This document shows positions 42,383 through 48,618 of a DNA stretch of 64,000 nt, piece after piece. The position numbers and the translations under genes are program-made. The notes beneath the pieces were generated by a model that saw only the letters and a list, made by a program, of their open reading frames with translations, searched no databases and was not told the DNA's origin. This DNA comes from a virus. Where the stretch lies: the IMG/VR virus record IMGVR_UViG_3300011113_000805, positions 1 to 64,000 of that record; one strand, written 5' to 3'. Position 1 is the first letter of the stretch. The number at the start of each line of letters is the position of its first letter.

Positions 42383-42766
42383 CTAGTACCCCTCTTCAAG
42401 CCTCTTATGAATGATTGCATCCTTCTTCAGGAAAGCCTTAAAGAATTCCTCAGAATCAACACCAAGCAAGATAAGTGCTGCTGTAAAGTAGTTAAAGGAA
42501 TCAACCATCTCCTCAAGGAAAAGCTCGCGATTAAACGACGTGTCTTCACTAAGACGATGATTTTTCCAATTTTTGAGCTCACCTAGCGCTTCAAAAATTT
42601 CTTCAACACCTTTAAGTGTTACTTCCCTTACAAGTTGTTGTGATTTTTTCTGTGAAATATCTACTGGCCAGCTTCCATAGGCTCCTCGCTTGTCAGCTAT
42701 TTCACGCATAAACTCTTCGCGAAGAGCAAAGATTTCTTGAAGTCTATCGGGTCTCAAATGTGTCAT
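42383..42766 (-). CDS. All-alpha NTP pyrophosphatase-like protein (dimeric dUTPase/MazG type)
   Basis: 127 aa. Core: GVEEIFEALGELKNWKNHR (ExxE), then LFLEEMVDSFNYFTAALILL (ExxxD), then EEFFKAFLKKDAIIHKRLEEGY, the metal-binding pattern and C-terminal helix of phage dimeric dUTPases/dCTPases. Hydrolyses dUTP to dUMP, feeding ThyX. ATG at 42766 overlaps the preceding gene by 23 bp; the ribosome site is weak. Confidence 0.75.
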   Translation of the reverse strand: MTHLRPDRLQEIFALREEFMREIADKRGAYGSWPVDISQKKSQQLVREVTLKGVEEIFEALGELKNWKNHRLSEDTSFNRELFLEEMVDSFNYFTAALILLGVDSEEFFKAFLKKDAIIHKRLEEGY

Positions 42767-43013
42767 TCCCGGCACCAGATGAATGTTGTGCACTTTGCTC
42801 TAGCATAGACTCAATATTCCTATTGAATGCATTAAGAAATTCGGGTGACGGTGCAAGCCGACCATCACCAATATTTACTAGTTGCATTGTGCGTAGATTG
42901 TCGACAATATCGGTACCTGTGATAATGGCAATCTGTACTAGTCGTGCAATTGCTCCAATCGCCTCATCAGTGAGGCGAAGTTCTGAATTTTCGGCATTAA
43001 ACAAGCTGCTCAT
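42744..43013 (-). CDS. Small conserved phage protein (89 aa)
   Basis: The ATG at 43013 is chosen for its GAGGGAGACAAAC site; the upstream extension is dropped. It reads LRLTDEAIGAIARLVQIAII, then TGTDIVDNLRTMQLV and LAPSPEFLNAFNRNIESML. I recall this 'TxEAIGxxAKLVQxAIxTGTDVVDxLRxM' pattern from several large phages as hypothetical. Helical; function unknown. Confidence 0.65.
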   Translation of the reverse strand: MSSLFNAENSELRLTDEAIGAIARLVQIAIITGTDIVDNLRTMQLVNIGDGRLAPSPEFLNAFNRNIESMLEQSAQHSSGAGNDTFETR

Positions 43014-43052
43014 GTTTGTCTCCCTCTTAATGTTAAGATTATTCAATCGAAG

Positions 43053-43847
43053 TTAAAGTTGTACACGAGGTGCCCACCAGGTTGTCCTTCCATCACGTGT
43101 CTCTTGGACAACCACTAGCTCACCATTAGGATCTGTCTTTCGACCGTATACTAGCATTTCATGCTCCCCTACATTACCATCGAATCCCTTGTAGGTAAGA
43201 ATAGTAGAACCACCTGAAGAGTATGCAGCTGAGATCACAGATCGAACCGCAAGGCAAAGATCATGCAGTTGAATATCTGTGCACTGTGAAACTTTTCGGT
43301 GTGGGCTCAATTTTACCAACCATAGAGAATCAGCCTTCAGGTAGTTTCCTACACCGGAAATGATTCCCTGATTCATCAAGACCTCGGCAAGTGTTTTCTC
43401 CGGAAACTTTCGAAGACGACCAATAAATGTCTCTGGTGAAACATTGTCACTTAGCATGTCCGGACCTAGTGTATCCAGTTTTGCCTTCAATCCGGCACGA
43501 TCTGATACCTTGAGGGTTCCAAAATTTCGAGGGTCACTGAAGAAGAGATCGCCCTTCGAAGTTTTCATGGTGACTCGAGTATGTTTTCCTTGACGATTAG
43601 ACCAGGATCCGGACATTCCAAGTGTATTAAAGATGACAGCATCACTATTGAAGAAGGTGAAGTAAATGAATTTTCCTTTACACCCGACAGTTTCCACACC
43701 AAGCGGAAATGACAAATCACTCAGGCCTTCAATAGGATTCCTTAGATATCGCCCGCTATTAATGACAATTCCTTCAATAAGGGCAACACCCTCTAGAAAT
43801 TGATTAATGGAATCAACAAACCCACGAACTTCTCCACCTTCAGGCAT
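43053..43847 (-). CDS. Fpg/Nei-family DNA glycosylase with zincless finger
   Basis: 264 aa. MPEGGEV at the N terminus supplies the catalytic Pro and Glu. GCKGKFIYF carries the family Lys, LGMSGSW and FSDPRNFG follow, and the helix-two-turn-helix is LMNQGIISGVGNYLKADSLW. The C-terminal hairpin VYGRKTDPNGELVVVQETRDGRTTWWAPRVQ (in parts) keeps the fold and the Arg but has lost all four zinc Cys, as in NEIL1 and mimivirus Nei. Removes oxidised bases. ATG at 43847 has a perfect AAGGAGGTAAA site. Confidence 0.88.
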   Translation of the reverse strand: MPEGGEVRGFVDSINQFLEGVALIEGIVINSGRYLRNPIEGLSDLSFPLGVETVGCKGKFIYFTFFNSDAVIFNTLGMSGSWSNRQGKHTRVTMKTSKGDLFFSDPRNFGTLKVSDRAGLKAKLDTLGPDMLSDNVSPETFIGRLRKFPEKTLAEVLMNQGIISGVGNYLKADSLWLVKLSPHRKVSQCTDIQLHDLCLAVRSVISAAYSSGGSTILTYKGFDGNVGEHEMLVYGRKTDPNGELVVVQETRDGRTTWWAPRVQL

Positions 43848-43887
43848 TTTACCTCCTTAAGAAGGATATCAGGAACTAAGTAGTTTT

Positions 43888-44673
43888 TTAAGAGTTCGAA
43901 TCAATATTGGCTCGAATTTGACGAATAACCTCGGGTGTCTCGTCATGATGGCTCACTTCGAAACCGGTACCATTGGCGGCCAGAAGTTCATAGATCTCTC
44001 GGTCATTGCCATCACCTCTGCAGCGGTCACCTACAAACCACACGGTGTGGCCACGAAGTCGATGCATAACGAAAGTCTTGTTCCAACCCTGTGGGAAGAT
44101 GTCAAATGATGTGTCACCTCCCAGCTTCACATCGATCTCTTCACCGTAGCTCGTGAAGAGCTGCCGCAGTTGGACTAGTGCTTCCTGTCGCCACCCGGTC
44201 CTAATGTCAAATTGGCGGAAAGCTTCACGCTCCTCACTTCCGGACTCCCTTCCCACCGGACACCAGTTGAGCATTGACTCACGATAAGAGATAAAGTTGC
44301 CGGTGACTTGCAGTGGATGCTGTTGCATAAAGTTACGCTGCAAAGCGAGGAGATCAAACACCATTCGCCTATAGGTGTCGACACCTATCTCCTCACGCAT
44401 TGAGTAAAGTGGATCCATTCGACGCCAGCACTTTTGCCAGTCACGAATCCAGTGCTGTGTCCCATTGCAAGGAAAAACTTCAAGACCCTCCTCAAAGAGC
44501 TCATCAGGAACCTGTTGCTTCACATAGTCAAGGCCGGAACCTGTGAGAATTCCAACCCTTGTCTTTCCTGGTGCCAAGAGATCTTCAAGGAGAGAGTTGA
44601 CATTCTCCTTGGTCATTGAGCCACGTGCAGGTGTCAGTGTGCCATCTAGATCGAAGAGAACAATATGACGCAT
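43888..44673 (-). CDS. Eukaryotic-type phosphomannomutase-like HAD protein
   Basis: 261 aa. The HAD motif I is LFDLDGTLTPARGSM (two catalytic Asp). Further matches to the PMM family: VGILTGSGLDYV, FPCNGTQHW, ESMLNWCPVGR, KLGGDTSFDIFPQGWNKTF and WFVGDRCRGDGNDREIY. The usual 'SxxER' step is GSEEREAF. Interconverts mannose-6-P and mannose-1-P in its family. With GlmS and the epimerase it suggests phage-directed nucleotide-sugar synthesis. Confidence 0.85.
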   Translation of the reverse strand: MRHIVLFDLDGTLTPARGSMTKENVNSLLEDLLAPGKTRVGILTGSGLDYVKQQVPDELFEEGLEVFPCNGTQHWIRDWQKCWRRMDPLYSMREEIGVDTYRRMVFDLLALQRNFMQQHPLQVTGNFISYRESMLNWCPVGRESGSEEREAFRQFDIRTGWRQEALVQLRQLFTSYGEEIDVKLGGDTSFDIFPQGWNKTFVMHRLRGHTVWFVGDRCRGDGNDREIYELLAANGTGFEVSHHDETPEVIRQIRANIDSNS

Positions 44674-44722
44674 TTGGAACTTGAGACCTTAATCACACAC
44701 TTGTGACTGTTGGATGAACAGG

Positions 44723-45190
44723 TTAACGATAATTGCTCCACTTATGGCGGGGATCATCAGGACCCCGAAGTCCCACGGTATCCCACGGATCAGGTTTCAT
44801 AGGGTTCCATGGTTCCCTTGGTGGCACACCATACAAGGCCTCTCTCCGCTTTTCTTCCTCCCGATCCGCAGCATTCCTGGCTTCCCATTCTTTGTTAGCC
44901 TTTCGAGTTGCAGCAGTCTTTGACTTAATCGCAGCAATTTCATCAGGTGATTTCAAACTCCTTTGATACTTTTGATTAGCAGATCTGAATTTAGAGATAG
45001 CTGCAGGACCAAAGAAAGACTGATCAATATCAGCGTACTTTAGTTCTCCTGATAAAATGCTGTCACACATTTCATTAACGAGACTAGCGATTCTAGAATT
45101 AAAATCATTGCTAGCATCAACAGACTCGTGAATCATGCCATCAATTTCTTCTTTGACTATCCTGCGCAATTGGCTCTCAGTAAGTTTCAT
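44723..45190 (-). CDS. Tagged small protein (155 aa)
   Basis: ATG at 45190 follows GGAGACACAAA; the 47-codon upstream extension overlaps thyX and is rejected. It begins MKLTESQLRRIVKEEIDGMI, the clearest example of the recurring tag. Then a helical region (RIASLVNEMCDSILSGELKY), a charged segment (ADREEEKRREALYG) and a Pro/Trp-rich tail (PREPWNPMKPDPWDTVGL). Function unknown; probably a virion protein despite its place among metabolic genes. Confidence 0.72.
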   Translation of the reverse strand: MKLTESQLRRIVKEEIDGMIHESVDASNDFNSRIASLVNEMCDSILSGELKYADIDQSFFGPAAISKFRSANQKYQRSLKSPDEIAAIKSKTAATRKANKEWEARNAADREEEKRREALYGVPPREPWNPMKPDPWDTVGLRGPDDPRHKWSNYR

Positions 45191-45227
45191 TTTGTGTCTC
45201 CACGCTGAATGATCATACATATTAATG

Positions 45228-45866
45228 TTAAAAACCAAAAGCCTCAATCGTGTGCTGGAAAGGTGAGCCCGGTATCTCGCGGACTTGTCGCAACATCTCT
45301 TCCGCAAGCCAGCAGATCTCCCGCTGAGCATCAGGTTTCATTCGAAGGCCCAAGAAGTGATTGAACGATCGCCAGTTGAACATAATATCCATAGTGATCT
45401 GATTTCCGTATGGAAGGTAGAAGCGTGCCGTCTCCTTTGCTCGCTTACGACTCATTCCACCATCCACCAACCGCTTCAGGGTCTCGTGGTACTTTTGGAT
45501 TGCATCTTCCATAAAAGTGGCATACCTCTCCTGCTCATCTGCCGGCCAGTCAGGAGGAATGTAGTACTTGTTATCCTTGAGCTCTTTATAGCGAGCTGAC
45601 TCTGCATTGACTGAGAGACCAATCCTGTGCTTCAGAAGCTGAATATGAGTTGCTGCATCCACAGTCACCAGAAAATGAAGGGCAGATTTTTCGAAAACGG
45701 TGTGATGTCCCTGGTCAGCAAGCATTTTCAGGAGCTGGGGGATCCGTTGTCTCTTTTCATCGGTGAGATCTCTTGAGGTTGATGTCCATGCTGAGAGTGC
45801 ATGTGTCTCATCAGAACCATACCAGCCTGTAAGCTGGACACGGTTGGCGCCTATTGTTTCTAACAT
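45228..45866 (-). CDS. thyX: Flavin-dependent thymidylate synthase
   Basis: 212 aa. The ThyX signature is HRIGLSVNAESARYKEL at residues ~80-96 (Lys replaces the first Arg of RHR, and there is one extra residue before Ser, a form I recall from phage ThyX). Other blocks: GHHTVFEKSALHF and GMSRKRAKETARFYLP, then FNWRSFNHFLGLR. Converts dUMP to dTMP using methylene-THF and FAD. The dCMP deaminase, dUTPase-like and thymidine kinase genes in the window feed the same pool. Confidence 0.93.
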   Translation of the reverse strand: MLETIGANRVQLTGWYGSDETHALSAWTSTSRDLTDEKRQRIPQLLKMLADQGHHTVFEKSALHFLVTVDAATHIQLLKHRIGLSVNAESARYKELKDNKYYIPPDWPADEQERYATFMEDAIQKYHETLKRLVDGGMSRKRAKETARFYLPYGNQITMDIMFNWRSFNHFLGLRMKPDAQREICWLAEEMLRQVREIPGSPFQHTIEAFGF

Positions 45867-45868
45867 GA

Positions 45869-46471
45869 TTAGTCCAGTGTGTACTTGAGATCAATCTTGC
45901 ATGTGAGTGTTGGAAGACGAAGCTCATTAGCCAGCCCATGAGACTTTGCTTCGATCGCATCTAGATACCAGTCAGCATGCCCACGCTCATGAACAAGCTT
46001 CAGAAAGTAATCAGATGGCTTGCCGCAGTTTCGTGCCATCATCTCATAGACCTTCTTGTTGAGTCGATCGGCCTCACGTGAGTCAGCCTTAAGCTCCTCA
46101 ACCTTTCCAATAGCACCAGAGGAAACATCATGAATCATAAGGGTTGCATCCGGATCCATGAATCGCATGCCTTCGGCACCAAAGGAGAAAAGGATGGCAC
46201 CACAGGACATTGCTTTGCCTTCTACAATGGTAGCAACAGGTACCCGTGAAGATCGAATAGAGGCAATCATGGACATTAGGGAATAAACCTGGCCACCATA
46301 AGAATCGATAACAACTGGAATAACTGACTGACCAGTGTTCTGGGCCATGCTCATTTGCGAAGTGAACTCCTTTGCTGACTCTTCATCAAACTTGTTAACA
46401 CGAATGATGATTGGATCGACCTTGAGTTCAACTGCCTTGATCTGTGGTGCAATGTCTGCAATAAAGTTCAT
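45869..46471 (-). CDS. ClpP-like serine protease
   Basis: 200 aa from the ATG at 46471 (AGGATATAAC ahead). The longer frame would overlap nrdJ by 140 bp. Core: VVIDSYGGQVYSLMSMIASI (oxyanion Gly-Gly), GKAMSCGAILFSFG (catalytic Ser) and MIHDVSSG (catalytic His), then a helical head and a later Asp. Family: S14/S49-like. In phages such proteins act either as a Clp-type degradation peptidase or as prohead maturation protease; if the latter, it could process the tagged proteins. Context here is metabolic, so undecided. Confidence 0.82.
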   Translation of the reverse strand: MNFIADIAPQIKAVELKVDPIIIRVNKFDEESAKEFTSQMSMAQNTGQSVIPVVIDSYGGQVYSLMSMIASIRSSRVPVATIVEGKAMSCGAILFSFGAEGMRFMDPDATLMIHDVSSGAIGKVEELKADSREADRLNKKVYEMMARNCGKPSDYFLKLVHERGHADWYLDAIEAKSHGLANELRLPTLTCKIDLKYTLD

Positions 46472-46529
46472 GTTATATCCTGCTTGTGTTAGGTTGTTGA
46501 TTACCTGCTCTTGCACATCTTCTTCGTAG

Positions 46530-47531
46530 CTACTTGCAACGACTCCACCCGCAAGAGGAACACGATAGGCATCCCTCTTGGTAGATGAGATCTCCGTTGC
46601 CACACTCCGGACATCCCTTTTCACTTGACTTAGTGCCATCCTTAATATACCCCTTGAGAACCCTAGCAATTACCTTTGCAAATGAGAACATATCACTGTT
46701 TTTATCCTTTTGCAGCTGCTCAACGACGTAATGAATTGGAACATTGTGACGTAAAGCAAGTGAGATTGTTCGCGTGAATGCACCCTGTGTTGAATTGTCG
46801 AAAAGTGTGACAATATCCTTGAAGACTAGATTGTCATCATCACCGACTGGAACGAGGAGATTGTATGTAGTAACTCCTTCACGCTTACCATTTTTAACCA
46901 ATGTGCCTGACTTGTATCGCTTTGGAATCTCAATATTTTCAGGAATGCCACAAAATACCTCGTAGGGCTTCCCCTCATTGAGTCCCACCAGAATGAGCCA
47001 AGATGTTCCTCCAATATTTGCTCTATGAATATCGCACTCTAGGGTCTTTGGCCTCTTTGGTGTGAGACGACCGTCAGCAAGGGGTTTTGGCTGGACTGTC
47101 TTGGGCTCTTCAGACTGCACTAAGACACCGGTTCTGCAACCGTCACGATAGACCGTAAATCCCTTGCACCCAGACTTCCATGCCTGAAGATAGACGTCAT
47201 TAACGGTCTCACGAGTCGCTGAGTTGGGGAGGTTGCAATTATGAACCGTAAAACCATTTGCTGAAAATGAATTCCCATCAGGAACTGTTAAATCATAAGT
47301 TCTTTCATTTCCTAGCATTTCAATTGAAAGAATCTCATCGAAATCATCGGCTGTTTTGGATTCATCAAGCCATCGCTTAAGCGTCCAATATCCGGGATTT
47401 TTAATATCTGATTCATTCAGATGCGCGGTAAGTAATAAAAATTTTGCCGCTTCCTGTTTGTTTACTCGAAATTCACGAGGAATTCGAACTTCTGCATTCT
47501 TACAGATAACTTCTACAGCCAAGTCTTGCAT
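46530..47531 (-). CDS. nrdJ: NrdJ C-terminal part, preceded by C-intein
   Basis: 333 aa. Residues 1-98 are an unusually long C-intein ending GNSFSANGFTVHN. The C-extein starts CNLPNSATRETVNDVYLQAW, then GCKGFTVYRDGCRTGVL, the class II RNR C-terminal barrel. It ends with a Cys-rich redox/zinc tail (CPECGNGDLIYQEGCLSC, CGWSRC). ATG overlaps the endonuclease stop (TAATG) behind GGAAGG. Needs trans-splicing with the N part (48619-51120). Confidence 0.93.
   Translation of the reverse strand: MQDLAVEVICKNAEVRIPREFRVNKQEAAKFLLLTAHLNESDIKNPGYWTLKRWLDESKTADDFDEILSIEMLGNERTYDLTVPDGNSFSANGFTVHNCNLPNSATRETVNDVYLQAWKSGCKGFTVYRDGCRTGVLVQSEEPKTVQPKPLADGRLTPKRPKTLECDIHRANIGGTSWLILVGLNEGKPYEVFCGIPENIEIPKRYKSGTLVKNGKREGVTTYNLLVPVGDDDNLVFKDIVTLFDNSTQGAFTRTISLALRHNVPIHYVVEQLQKDKNSDMFSFAKVIARVLKGYIKDGTKSSEKGCPECGNGDLIYQEGCLSCSSCGWSRCK
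47238..47531 (-). other. Split intein, C-terminal part (NrdJ site 2)
   Basis: 98 aa, ending VHN before Cys+1. Block F is ERTYDLTVPDGNSFSANG. The first ~58 residues (FRVNKQEAAKFLLLTAH, WTLKRWLDES) exceed a normal ~35-40 aa C-intein and may be a remnant of an internal endonuclease domain. Confidence 0.82.
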
Positions 47532-48574
47532 TATAACCTTCCCAGTATTTTAAGCAGATCTTCATTAAAGATCTCGGTTTCAGTAAGAACATGAAAGTTT
47601 TGGCCAAGAACATCTCTTGCTGCCGAAATTTTCAAGGCATTAACATGCTCACACACTTTTTTAAGTGGCTTTATTTCTAGAACAATTGTACTACCTATAG
47701 CATTGACAAATGCTATATCAGGATAGTAGTGCCTTCTTGAATTGCTTATCATATACTGAATTCTTTCAGGTGTTATTACTCTTTGAATTCTACATTGTCC
47801 AAGAAGATTGTCTAAAGCTTCAAAAACTTTTTTCTCCCATGATGATCTATAAAAAAACTTATCGTTTTCCTGATTGTTCATTCTATACCACCCCTTCTCA
47901 GAGTTCTTATATCCATTCTTATCAGATTCTAAAGAAGATCTAGAGAACCTATTTGATAGATACTCACTATAAAGTGAGTCTATTGCGTCAGGAGTAAGTT
48001 CATCAATATTTTTAATGTGCATATGCAATAGAATGTGCTTCATTTTCCAAGCATGAGTATTCTTCACTCTAAAGTTTTTGTAAGCTTCTTTAGTAATCTG
48101 CTTTCTCTTGTTGTCAGAGAAATTTTTGCTATATGCAATTCCAAGCATTGAACATGCTGATTTAAGAACCCTTTCCTTGTCAGCCAACTTTATTGCATCA
48201 TGATTGCCATATTTTTTAAGCCTTCCTATTGCTATCTTTTCTGAGTGGTTTGATAGATTTTTGAATTCGCGTGCCCATAATTCTAACACATCACTATCAC
48301 ATAATCCATCGAAAGGAATGTCATGTGATATCAAAAAGTTTTTTGCACGTGTTATTTTGCTTGATTTACCATTCCTAGAAAAATCACCTGTTTCTCTTAT
48401 CTTTCTGATTCTTAATGTGTCACCATGCATTCTTCTGTTATGATAATCAGGTGTTGCCTTAAAACATTTTAATGAACAGCAGCCATGCTTCATACTAACA
48501 GATTTCGAAATTATACTGTCCATTTGATCGACAATTTTATTGCAAACTTTGCATTCGAATGTTGTTCTAGGCAC
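47531..48574 (-). CDS. Homing endonuclease-like protein between nrdJ halves
   Basis: 347 aa. A GTG start at 48574 with GGAG 7 nt upstream, the ribosome site lying inside a 12-bp hairpin. N-terminal zinc pair CKVCNK...CCSLKC. Long AT-rich helical middle (KMKHILLHMHIKNI). The C-terminal nuclease core HYYPDIAFVN...STIVLEIKPL has the Asp and Glu-x-Lys of PD-(D/E)XK enzymes. It differs from the EDxHD nuclease in the dnaE locus, although the gene arrangement is the same. Likely drives homing of the broken nrdJ locus. Confidence 0.78.
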   Translation of the reverse strand: MPRTTFECKVCNKIVDQMDSIISKSVSMKHGCCSLKCFKATPDYHNRRMHGDTLRIRKIRETGDFSRNGKSSKITRAKNFLISHDIPFDGLCDSDVLELWAREFKNLSNHSEKIAIGRLKKYGNHDAIKLADKERVLKSACSMLGIAYSKNFSDNKRKQITKEAYKNFRVKNTHAWKMKHILLHMHIKNIDELTPDAIDSLYSEYLSNRFSRSSLESDKNGYKNSEKGWYRMNNQENDKFFYRSSWEKKVFEALDNLLGQCRIQRVITPERIQYMISNSRRHYYPDIAFVNAIGSTIVLEIKPLKKVCEHVNALKISAARDVLGQNFHVLTETEIFNEDLLKILGRL

Positions 48575-48615
48575 TTTCTACTCCACAGGATCTACATATG
48601 CCATGGAGTAGAAAG
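48574..48615 (-). promoter_or_regulatory. Hairpin occluding the endonuclease ribosome-binding site
   Basis: A perfect 12-bp stem (CTTTCTACTCCA at 48604-48615, minus strand; TGGAGTAGAAAG at 48574-48585) with an 18-nt loop. The GGAG Shine-Dalgarno and the first G of the GTG start lie in the 3' arm. In read-through mRNA from nrdJ this would block translation, as described for T4 I-TevI. Confidence 0.6.
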
Positions 48616-48618
48616 AAA

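Noticed and set aside
45191-45331. N-terminal 47-codon extension of the tagged gene at 44723-45190
   Set aside because: It overlaps thyX, is Arg/Cys/Ser-rich, and a good ribosome site precedes the internal ATG at 45190.
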